A DNA stretch of 64,000 nt from Symsagittifera roscoffensis. Its lineage: Eukaryota > Xenacoelomorpha > Acoela > Convolutidae. Positions 36,801-48,800 of this stretch are shown here, piece by piece. The first letter of the stretch is position 1. The number at the start of each line of letters is the position of its first letter. The position numbers and the translations under genes are program-made. The notes below the pieces were generated by a model, which worked only from the letters and a program-made list of their open reading frames with translations, was not told the DNA's origin and made no database searches. The DNA lies in contig NC_087067.1 in assembly GCF_963678635.1 (NCBI RefSeq), positions 2,916,001-2,980,000 on the forward strand. The letters run 5' to 3'.

Positions 36801-39800
36801 GTACTGGGTTAAGTGCTACATAATGTGTAAATGCGTCAACAATTACCATAATGTAGGAGTTTCCTTCGGATGAGGGTGAAATTGGTCCTTTTGTATCAAA
36901 GGAGATACGGTGGTTAAAGTACAAACTTTGTCCTTTAAAATCTTGTTTTTGTCCTATTTGTTTTTGATTTGGGTAAGGTTTATTTAGTTGGCATACTATA
37001 CAGTCATTGCATAGTACTTTTATCCAAATTGGTGCATTTGGGAAATAAGAGTTTTGTATAAAATTTGAATATGTTTTCTCTGATCCAGAGTGTCCTTTAA
37101 TATTTTGTGTATGTGAAATATTAAAAGCTATGAGAATCATTCTTAAAGGGAGACAAGGAACTGTAGATTCATTTAATTTGTATTCTAGAAGGTCTGTGTT
37201 TTCATTAATTGTTGTACTATTAAATTTTCGAAAATATCGGAGGAGTGTTTTATTTCCTAAAATAGTTGTATCTGCCTTGACGGGTTTAGTTTTATATTTG
37301 TGCCATGATTTTAGTTGTCTAATTACTGGGTCAAGATTTTGGTATTGTTTCAATGTTGAAATTGTAATTGTTTCTGTTGGGGGGAGAAAAATGTTTTCTA
37401 TTTCTGATTTAGATAAGGGTATTGTATCAAGTGGGTTATGGAGGTCAAAAACTTGATTTATTGTGTATTTTGAATCGTTTGTTTGTGGTCCTAATAAATT
37501 TATTTTATCAGTTAGGTTTTCTTTTTCAATTAGTGGAAAAAGGTCTTTTTTATGCGAGTGTTGTTTTACTCTTTTTTGTTGGGTGTTATTTTTTATCCAT
37601 TGTGAGTATGGAATTGGTTTAAAAGTTGATGTTCCAAGTAGATCAACTTCGTAGTCGTTATTTTGACAATCTAAATAAAGTGGGAAGTGTTGTAGATTAT
37701 TTATCTGTGATTGTTCAACGTCAGTTTTTACTGCATTTTTGCATTCTAGTCGGGGTGATGTTTCGTTTTTTGCAAGATAGAATTTTATATTTTTAGGTAT
37801 TTCAACTGTAGTTTTACGTGTAAGTAATTCAGGTGGTGTATTTCGACTTAATGTGTCTGGTAATGCAAGATTTTTTCCTGCTGTCCAAACTATATGTAAA
37901 ATTGGAAATTTCATTAGAATTAATTGAAATCTGTAAACTCGGTGATTTGGGTTGGATTTTTGTGTGAAGAGAAAAATGATTGGTTTGTGATCTGTTAATA
38001 GAACTGTTGGATGTTTTGATCCAAGTATCAGAAATTCATATTCTGTAAGTGTATAGATTATGGCTGTACATTCTCTCATTAGGGTTGAGAGTCTTAGCTC
38101 TGCTTGAGTGAATAATCGAGAATTTGCTGATATAAGGTTCATTTTGTTTGTACCATTATGTGATTGTAACAACGCTGCGCCGATGCCAAAGTTCGAAGCA
38201 TCGCACATTGCGTAGAATGGTTGATTTGGATCTGGAATTGTATTCGAAATTTGTTCAGTTAGAAGTTTTTTAATTTCTTCAAATCGTGCTTGATGTTCTG
38301 TATTCCATTCAAAATTGTTTTGCTGTCTAAGTATATTATAGAATGGTCTTAGATATAATTGCATTTTATAAACATATTTGCTTAAAAAGTTTAGCATTCC
38401 AAGGAATTCTTGGATTTTCTTTTTATTTGTCGGTGGTTGGAGTTTCTGAAAAGCGTCAATGCGTGATTTTAATGGGGTGATTGTTCTTCTTTCTATATTA
38501 TGTCCTAAGAATTTTACTCGTGTTAAAAAGAAGTGTGATTTATCGGGGGCGGCCTTCAGATTTTTGTTCTGAAGTATTTGGTGATATTGTTCTAAAACAT
38601 TGAACATTTCTTCTTTAGTCTGTGATTGCATAAAAACATCGTCTAAATAGGTGATTGCGTTTTTTTTGAGTATTAGTGGTCGAAAAATTTTGCTCATAAA
38701 AGCTGAAAATGCTGATGGTCCTATGGATATTCCATAGAATAAGCGGTTGAATTCATACTGTTGGTTTCCAATAACAAATTGTGTTAAACGTCGCGATTGT
38801 TCATCTAATGGCATTTGATTGTATGCACTATTCATATCTGCGGTTGTAAAGTATTTTCCGTTTATTTTTGTTAAAATAACTTGTATTGGTTCAATAGGCC
38901 AATTACACTTTGATTCATCTATGAGTGAGTTGAGGTATCTAGCGTCGAGAACGATTTTTAATGATTCTCCTTTGGCTAGAATTATAACAGGGTTGATAAA
39001 TGTGTTACCTTTTGGTTGTTCTTCTTTATTTACTGGTGATATAATGTTGTATTGTTCTAAAATGTCGAGTAATCTGTTCACTTTATCGTGTAAGTGAATT
39101 GGTACTTTACTTGCTCTTTGTTTTTTGAAAACTGCATCTGGTTTTAATGGGAGATGTAGTGATGAGCTGATTTTGCCAACATCAAATTTGGATGTTGCAT
39201 AGACTGATGAATATTTGATTACAGAAAAGTGGTTTTAATTGAAATAAGACTTACTCCTCTGTGTGCATGCGTCCTCCCTTATAGTTTTTTTTTACTTAAC
39301 CCTTTTGTCTACAGCCTTCGAAAAAGTGTGACTGATTATACTACCCACATTTTTGATTTTTTTTTTGTTTTCTCAAAAATTACCCACTCAAATATGAGTT
39401 TCAGGTTTCAATGAATCGAATTGTTTTGAAAAAACCTCTGCATAAGTGGCTGCGACCAAATATCAATTTTTTTTGCACATAAAGTTATGGCCTTCGGAAT
39501 AGTCAAACTTTGATTTTTGACCGTTTTGTGAATGCTTTCGCCTGTTCTCAAAAACTAAACTCTCAAATCGGATTATTTGGGTTCAACGAAATAATGTGAA
39601 GTGGGAAGTTTTTCTGCATAAGCGGACACTAACAAAAAAATTGACTCAAGAAGTTATCGCCCTCTGAAATTTCAAAATTTTGGTTCTTTGACCGTTTTTT
39701 TTCATCTTTTTGAATATTCTCGAAAACTACCCCGCCATATCCGAGATTTTGGGTTCAATTCTCAGAAAGGGTTTCCGGAAGCTCATTCGAATACGCCCAT

Positions 39801-42800
39801 TGTTTATCTAAATGTGTTGGCCCTCGGAAAAGTAAAAATTTTGATTTTGTGACCGTTTTTTTGATAGTTTTTGTCTTTTCTCGAAAACTACCCTCCCGAA
39901 ACTGAGATTTCTGGTTGAATCAAAATTACAGGTTGCGTGAATTCCTTCTGCATACCGTTACTGCATAGTTTCTTCACACAAAAAATTCCGATTCTAAGAA
40001 TGGTCAAATTTTTGATTTTTGACCGTTTTCTGGATTTTTTCCGCTAACTATCCTGCCAAATCTGATTTTATGGGTTGAATAAAATGAACAGGTTGTTAAA
40101 AGCCGGTATTTCTAATTAGCTATGTCCACTTTGCTGAAAAAAATAGTTATGGCCTTCAAACAAGTCAAAGTTTTGAAAATTTGACAGTTTATTGGAAGCT
40201 TTTTGACTTTACGCGAAAGTCACTGGTCAAATTTTCAGGTTGTGCACAATCTAAAAACCCGGCTTTGGAAATCTTGTCTGCTTTAGCGGCCGTAACCTGC
40301 TGTTTTCAGAAAATTGCTATGGATTTTAAAAAGTCTTTTGAACGTTTCTTAGGACTTTCGACCGTTTTTTGGAAACTTTTTGAGTTTTCATATAATTAAC
40401 GCTATCAAATCTGAGATGAAAATTCCGTTAAAAGAAGGGGTCGCGATAATTGTTTCCGCAGAAGCGGCGATTCTTTAGTTCTTTTTGAGAGAAATTTATC
40501 TCTTTGGGAAAATTGGTTAGTTGAAAATTTCTTACTTTTTTTTAGTAGAGAAACAACTAAGGTTTTAGGCAAAGTCCAATTTTTGAAATCACACTTTTTC
40601 CTTCACAATTTCGTTCACAATTTTTGATGAAATCACACTTTTCGATATTACACTAAACGCCACACGAGCCTTCTTTCAGGTGTATTCCCATTTTTCACGA
40701 GATTTGTCTGAAGAACCAGATGAGTAATATTCAAGGAAACAAGATATTTGAAAGGCTGCTTGTGCTTTTTTTGCACGAATAATGAAATGTGTTTAAATTC
40801 ACCAGCGGATTTAAACAATCTCAGGGATTCGACCCCCTGCCGACCCAAAGGGTCCCCATTCGTACTATTTTGAGATACCCATTTTCGGCTGACTGACCCT
40901 AAATTTTTTCTAAGGGCGCTTTTGGCGCCAATCTATACTAATTTTGAGGGGGGAGCGCGCGCCGAAAAAACACAATTTTTTGGTCGAATTTTTCCAAAAA
41001 GTGCCTAAATACGCCTTTTTCTGGCCTGTTCTTTTTCAAGGTTTGCCTACAGGGCAGAACATTTGGTCAAAATGGAATTTGGGAGAGCTCTCGAAAATCC
41101 CCCCTCGAGAAAACCCTAGATGCACCCCTGTTTAAATCTGAAAAAGTCGAATTACTTTGCAAAAAAAGCAAAGCATAATTTTGGTTGGTTTCTGTGATCT
41201 TTTATTGGGTTCTGTTGAGCTTCTGACCTCTTTGGGCGATATGCTGCCGTTGCTGTCCAGGTCGAGTTTGGCGAAAGAGTCGAGACCCCATCCGAACTTG
41301 TTCACGGGTAGGTGAGAGAGAACAGAGCAGTATTCGGAGTAAGTCACAGGGTACCTAATAAGTGAGAGTTGAGTTGATCAAAGTGATTTGATTGGTTGAA
41401 GTCCAATAGAGTTGAAGGTTTTTTGTCTCGGAAACTAGTATTATCATTGACAATTTAGAAACTACCAATGCTACCAATTTGTACAATTGATTCTGCAATT
41501 TTTTGTATATGTATAGAAGCAGGTGAAATTTTTAGTTGAAATAGTTTTAAGTTGAAATCTTTCAGACTCTAAAAAGACGAAAAAAAATGTCTAAAATAAT
41601 TTCCACAAAAATAAAGACACGGATTCTGGCTCTATATTATACTACTATCTTGTAGATTTCATTCTAAATGTTAAATTTGTATAAAAAGGTCAAGTTTCTA
41701 ATTGAAAAAATTTTAGGTTGAAGTCTTTTTTGCTAAGAAAATGTATATCATGAATAACGTGGACTTGCTTTGAAATGTGAAAAAAACTGGGTAGAGGCTT
41801 TTGAAGAATCTTCAAACTGCTGCCTGTAAAGCAAATTCATTATTTGAGGAATCTCTAACTAACTGAAACAATCTATCCAGAAGTCTATTGAACTGCTCCT
41901 GGTCTGCTGGAATGACCCCGGCAACATTTCTTTTCACAAATAGCAGCTCCTCCACGAAGTCCTGGAAGAGAGGGTTCTCCTTCTTAGCATAATCCTCTTT
42001 GAAGTGATCCAGGATCTCTTTGTTGGCCTTGTAAGCTTGGCGCAACTCATCCGCTATCTGATCCATGGTCACACCTGTCATCAACAAAGGAGAAATCATT
42101 TCACGCAGGAATCTTAGCTAATCAAAAAAAGAACTATTTATGGGATTTTCTGTAACCGCGCTCTTCTATGAAGAGCTGAACAGTTTGTAGTTCAGTCCTT
42201 TTGAGTTTAGGTCCGGGTCGGCTCACTCATTGAGTAATTTCAGATAAGGTACACCGTCTGCTCGTCACGCTATCTTATTTTCGCCCGATAGATTCGTGCA
42301 ACTTTTTGGTCTAATAAAGATCCTAATCTTACTCTTATATTTCCTAGTCTCAATAGATCTAGTCTATACTGGTAATCTTGTGAGGTTAGAAGCGAGGAAG
42401 AGCAACTGTTAAGTTAAATTTATTCTTCTCTGGCTGAAACTATTGTATAGATCAAAAAACACTATGGTCGGGAGTGGCCGCAAAAAATAATATATGGTTT
42501 CAATAAACAAAAAAGACTTTTTAAAATTTTTATAGAATGCATAGTTCAATCCCCCCAAGGAAAGTTAAACTCAAATACAGTGATTTTAAAAAGTCTTCTC
42601 TTTTCGTGAACACCATTTACCATTGAAACTGCCACTGCGGACCATTGAAACTGAAATAAAATTCCCGAGCAGCTAGAAGGCCCAGTAAAAGGCCCAAGAA
42701 AGAGACCAAGGTATCCCAGAGTAAAAGTAATTGACCAAGAACTCTAATCGACTTGGGAGGAATAATCGACTCGCCAGGAATAAAAAATAATAATCATAAT

Positions 42801-45800
42801 AATATGTGGGGGCCACTGATTATTATGATTATCGGCCTGACTTATTATATTTATTTTCGGCCTAAATTCCATCGGCTAAATGGCCGCTACCCTGGACAGA
42901 CGTTGACTCAACCTAGTTAACAATAACGGCAAGACGTTTATTATCATGTTTCTGCATTTAAAAGCGTTTTTTTAAGGTTGTACTATTTTAAGTTTTTATT
43001 TTCGAAAAATTGTTTTAATAAATCGAATTTAAAAAAAAAGAAAAACAATGATACCAACTAAAATTTCATAGCCAACATCAATTCAAAACAAAATGAAACG
43101 ATGACGTTTGTTGAAAAATAATGCATTATATTTATTTAAAATGGATTATAATCCATTAAAATGGATAAAATTCAATAAAATTTAAGATTTTTTTTCTTTA
43201 AATAATTGATTATAATCGATTGTAATCAATTATAATGTTTTTTTTTGTTTCTAAAGATAGTAGCATTCTAATCCATTTTTAATCAATCAGAATCAATTCT
43301 TCTTGAAATTTATGAAGACTGACAATAAAAATCCTTATAATCTATTAATTTCTCTTTTTACTTAGTGCGGGTAGTCTTTCTTTCATATCTCTAGTCTCAG
43401 CAGATCTAGTGTATATTGGTATATGCGCGGCTAGATATCAAGAACTGTTCTGGAGAAGAACAACTGTTTGCTAAGTTAAGTTGATTCTGTTCTGGCTGAA
43501 ACTATAAATAGTTTCAGCCGTACAAATTTTTGTAAGTGTTAGTTATGGATCATGATTAATTAGTTCTAAGTATTTTACACAGACAGTTCATCAAGAATAT
43601 AATAGGATAAAATAAATACTTGTTTTGATCTGGTTCCACGTTTCTTTCAGAAGTCCAACCCCTTTGTCGCCTGTGAAATTATTAACCTAAGTTTCTTTCA
43701 GCCGAAAATCAAAAATCAAAGCAGGGGTGGATTTGGGGGTTGGGGAGGACGGACGCCTCCTTTCAGGAATTCGACCCTCTCACCAATCAAAATATTTTTC
43801 CACATCAGTTTTCGGCATACCGACTCTGAAGTTTTTCTAGAGTTGACTTCGGTGCTATTTTATACTATTTTTGAATGGGACTGAACGCAATTGTTTGGTG
43901 AAAACCTTCCACCAAGTTGCCATAAACTTCATTTTTGCCTGTTTTTTTTCTTCAAAATATTGCCTACGTCGCTTAAAAGATGTCCAAAGAAGTTTTTATG
44001 GACTGTTCTGGAGTGCCCGGAAAATTTGGTCGGCCTAAAAAAGGACTCCTCCTCCCCCCCCCCCCCCCCCCCCTCTCGAGAAAATCCTAGATCTGCCCCT
44101 GAATCAAAGCATTATAATACCTTTGCCGCCTCTAACAGCTATATTTGAGGAGGAAAATTACAACGAAAACAAAATAATGGCCTTAAAATCTTCAAAAAAG
44201 GCACACATTGAGTTATAACCGAAGTGTATAACTCATAGAGTAATTTCGGATAGGGTACACCGTCTGCTCGTCACGCTATCTTATTTTCGGCCGGATAGAT
44301 TCGTGCAACTTCTTAGTCTAATACCGATCCTAATCTTACTCTTATACTATCTAGTCTCAGGTTGTTTAACTAGTCTCTGCTAGGCTCAATAGATCTAGGG
44401 TATACTGGTTTATTGCGGCTGCTGAAGTCTTCTTGGAGAGTCAACTAATTTCTAAGTTAAATTCAAATCTCTCTGGTGCTGAAATTACAAGTAATTTCAG
44501 CACTAACAAATAAGTGGGTTGTTAGTTAGATGGATCATGATTGGTTAATATTAAATACTTTACAGTGGTAAAATATCTAATTTATCCAATCATAAAATGT
44601 AGTTTAGATCAGGTTCCACCCATCCGGGTTTTACAGAGTTTTTTAGAATAGTCTTTCTGCAATTCAAAGGATGGATGATGGACGTTGGTATTTGGCGAAC
44701 ATCTTATTTCTTCTGGGTTTTCTTATTAGAGAAGTCCCAGATTCAATCGTTGTGTCTTCTCAAGACAATGACTGGGTTTTCGCAACAAACTCAAATCTGA
44801 TTTCAGAATGGTTGGCTATGACAGGTTTTTCCGTTTCATGTAGAGAACTTCTTTTGTGTTTGACCTTGTCTGGGAATGGCGTGGAGATTGTGTGTGGAGG
44901 GGATGCCTGGTTACTCGGATCTGTACGTATACTTGAACATCGAGGTGGTCATTGTTCTAGTTCAATGAAGTCCTTTTCTGCGAAGTCAAGTCGTACTCTA
45001 AATCCTTTGAGTTGTGATTGTGGGCGGCATATTGATTGTGGTTGGCCATTCTTTTTCGAGTGTAGTGGGGTCATTTTGTCTTTGGATGTTCGTCTTTGGT
45101 GTTGTATGCTGATCTATATACTGCAAGATATAATTTACATTTTATAAAATTTTTATTAGTTTAATGTTTTAGTTATGATTTTGGTTAGTTGTTTTCACAA
45201 AAGCTTTTTGTTTTAGTTCAGTTATTTTGAAGAGTTACTCACCCTTGAGTAGCTCTTATTAAAAATAGGAGTGTGGTCACAAAGCGTGGATGTAGCACGG
45301 TGGGTTAGGCCGGCTATAGAGCATGCTCAGGACGTCCTCTTCTGGTGGGTTAGGCCAGGAGTGGGAGTATGATTGCATGCGGTTTTTGTGAGAGGTCCTG
45401 TTATGTGACAACGTTTTGTGTTGGGTTTGTTGTGGTTTTTCTTATGTTTTGTTGGTTGTGTCCTTTTTTCAAAAATCAAATTGTTTTTGGTATGGGTTTG
45501 TTTTTCGACTTTTTTGTGTTTTATTATTTCTTTCTTAGACTTTATAATAGTCTTCAAAACAATAAATTATCCAGTTTTAAACTGGGTTAATCCGGTTTGG
45601 GTACCGTTGGTTTCCTTTTCTTAGTCATGCTGTTATTCTATGATTTGTGGTGTTTAGTAAGCTGCGTTGGTTAGTGTTGTTTAGTATATAATTCCTTTCC
45701 AACCGGGTTAAAGGAAAGTTTGAAACTTGTTATCATGTGTTAGAGTTGTTGAGTGTGAAAGCTTGAAACTGAAATTCATTATTTTAAACAATTCTTCGTG

Positions 45801-48800
45801 GGCGAGCTGTGCGAGTGTGGATAGAATCTTTGTGCGAATGAAAGGAAATATCAAAAGGTTAGTACTGCATTTTCGTTTTATCAATTTATTACATAGAAAT
45901 GCAAATTTACTGCTAGTTGTTGGGGAAAATTAAGTTACAAATTTTCATCATTATTAGATTTTACTGCATTTGGAAAAAAAATTTTTAATTAAATTACTGC
46001 ATTGGTATTATTTTTAGTGATTTGTTTGGTGCAAAAAATTAATAGAGTTTTAAATAGTTTGAAGAAGTTTTCAATTTTTATTTTCTTTTGTGAATTTTTC
46101 AGATGATCGTTGGATGAAGGCTAAAATTCTAAAGAAGACATGAATTATGAATGGTTAGTTTCTAATTTTAATTTAATTAGTTAATAATATGTATAATTCA
46201 TGTTTACCTGTTAGTTGTCGGGGAAGAAACCGTGGGGGAAGATGTCGTGGATGAGATCTGAAGTTGTTAGTAATTTAGCTAAGATGCGGATGATATTTTT
46301 AGTTTGAAGCAGTGGCCAAAGCAATTGAAGTGCTTTAATGGTGGTTAGTTCTTCAGTGCCAACTGCAAACTCATAAGGTGTGTTTTGGATTAGATTATAT
46401 AATTTGTGATTGAATTTAGTGTTGTGGATGAATTATAAAATGGGGATTTCTATGGGTTGAACAAATTCGTGTGGGAGAAGGAAGGGTCGGGATTCTTCTG
46501 CGTTGAAGGTCTTGGTGATGGGACAAAAAATAGACATTTGGGTTATGGGATCATAATTTCGAAGAATACCATGAAGGTTAGTATCTTTAATGCAATATGT
46601 GAAGTTAAGAAAGAATGGTGAGGTGTATTTGGAATTGATGAATTGAAAACGGTGGTGTGGTTGTCTGGAGGGAGTGTGTAGGTCGAAGTGATTTTGGATA
46701 AAACGATAATATGTATATGTGTGAGTTTGTTTAGTGCGCAAAATAATATCGTGTGAGCAGTGCAGATCTCTTTCATGTGGTGCAAGGAAATGAAAGGTTA
46801 GTGAAAATATTTGGAAGCGTTCTTTAAAACTTTCGTAGGCTTGCGTGTCTGTTAGTGCTTCTGAGATGATGTGGTCAAATTTGCGATCAAATATATTGAG
46901 TGTAAATACATATGGTGTTTTAATGAAAAATTTTTCTGTGATTTGTGGGTTAGCGAAGCGGTCGTCGTCTAAGAATTGATCTTGGTTAGTTCTGATGATG
47001 TTATGATCGTAATATTCTAGCGTATATTCGTTAGCTCGGGGTGCAGTGTATGTTTTTAATGATTTTTTATATCCTATGTAAGTAAATTGTCTAGGTGTTA
47101 GTGGTGTAGTGAGTCGATGTAGCATGTCCTTATTTCGTTCTATATCGATGTGAGTGTTAGATAAAGGTAAGCAAAGGGGATTAGTAAAATGATAATATGA
47201 GGTCCAAGGAAGGGTAGGCATTAAAACGTGTTCGTCAAAGTTACGTGTTTCGTTAGTGTTGTGAGGGGTGTTTAAGGTGTATTGTGGAAATGAGGGTAAG
47301 GTGATAGCTAAAAATTCTTTTGTATTAGTGTGATTTGGGTGATTTATATATTCACGGGCTGTTCCTGGTTTTGCTGGGAAAGGATGATTGGGGAACTTTC
47401 TTTTAAAAGTGCGGTAAGCTCTATTAGTGCTGATTGAAGATTCAGTAGATGTGGATGATGGTGCTAATGATTCGGTATAATTTGAAGAGGGTGTAGGGGT
47501 AGGAGGGTTGGATGAATCTATTGTTGATGAAATTTGGTTTATGGTGGGGGTGTCAAGGTGGTAGGGTTGTTGTTGTAATGTAATAAAATTATTTAGTTCT
47601 GGGGAGATTTGGGGGTATCTGGAGAATTGGATGATCGGTCTGAATGATATGAAGAATAGGTTGGAGTGACTTGGGAAGCATAAGAGGGTGTAGAATTGGT
47701 GGGGACAGGGTTATTTGGTATCATTGGTTGAAAAGGGGGTTGGGAAAAATTTAAGGGATTGGTGTGAAAATTATTGGATGGAGATGGTTCAGAGTCGGCA
47801 AATTCATCGGGGGTTTCAATATTCGGGTTATTGAGTTGTGATGTGGAGTATAAAACTGAGATGTGTGAATTAGTATCGGAATTCATGCCTGATGTTACAT
47901 TACTGGTTGGGAAATCGGGTGGTGGGAAAGCAAAAAGTGGTATTATTGTAATTGGAGTAGTGAGGTTGGTTGGATGAGAATTTGAACGGTGTAGGGATCC
48001 AAGTTGTCGGCTCATCGTGGGCTAAAAAAATTATTATTTTGAGACTGAAAAGCGGTGGTATGGGGTTGTTCTATAATTTGTTCATAGGTATTTTCATCTT
48101 GTGAGTGGTGTGTCATTATATGTTGGATGGGACTTTGTGATATGGTTGGTCTAAAATTTGGATTATGTGTTATTGCTAAGTTTCGAAAATTACGTGGGAC
48201 TACGGATAATGGATGGTTATGTGGTAGGGGTGGTAATTGTGGTGCTGTTGGCGTTGTGTCTACATTGTTATGTTCTTCGTCGTATGTGTTCTGTCTTGTT
48301 GCTATTTTTGTGTTGTATTCTTTTATTTGTGCGTCTAAAAGAATTTTGTTTATTGATGTAGAAAAAATTCCAAAAAATCCTGCAAATAGTATGCGTGCTA
48401 CACTTGCTTGTCTATTGACTTGTGTGTGTATAGCACATGTGTTATAGATTCCTTTTAAGAGTGAAAAAAGAAATCCAATAAAGTTAAACATTGCGTATAA
48501 AATAGTCAATTTTTCTAAGATGTAGTAGGGCCATCCTAGAAAATCAAGAATTTCATTCTTGAGTGTAACAAAGCTAAAAATATTGATAGGCGATATATCT
48601 TGGGGACGGTATTTTTCACCGTTTAGATATATATAATCTTTAATGTCTTTAAAATATCCGCTATAGTCTTGCGTATAGATGTCTGCAAATCCTGCGGTTT
48701 CGGCAAGTTTGCGTAAGTTTTGGTCAATTGATTGTCTTTGTATTGTGTCCATTTGTGTTAATAATTCTTGGAATTGTTGTGTTCTAATGTGATGTTGAAT

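Larger units (their letters stand above)
22146..39221. repeat. 17.1-kb tandem duplication, unit A
   Basis: Nearly identical to 39222-56361 over its whole length. Small differences include a missing segment of about 44 bp near 22555, a missing 15 bp near 23667, poly-C length near 26925, a net 20-bp deletion near 36446, and about 15 substitutions that I noticed. It contains EF-hand exons, MITEs, LTR fragments and the 3' part of the LTR element, which stops abruptly at 39221 inside pol. The junction 39221/39222 shows no gap and no LTR. Confidence 0.95.
27076..39221 (-). mobile_element. Truncated duplicate of the LTR retroelement (3' LTR to mid-pol)
   Basis: Carries the 3' LTR, accessory and env ORFs and pol up to the N-terminal part of reverse transcriptase, where the duplication unit ends. 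It has no 5' LTR, PBS or gag. All of its content is repeated in unit B. Confidence 0.93.

Noticed and set aside
22146-39222. Duplication by unequal recombination between the two LTRs or LTR fragments
   Set aside because: The breakpoints are at 22146 and mid-pol (39221/56361), outside any LTR, so LTR-LTR recombination cannot have made it.
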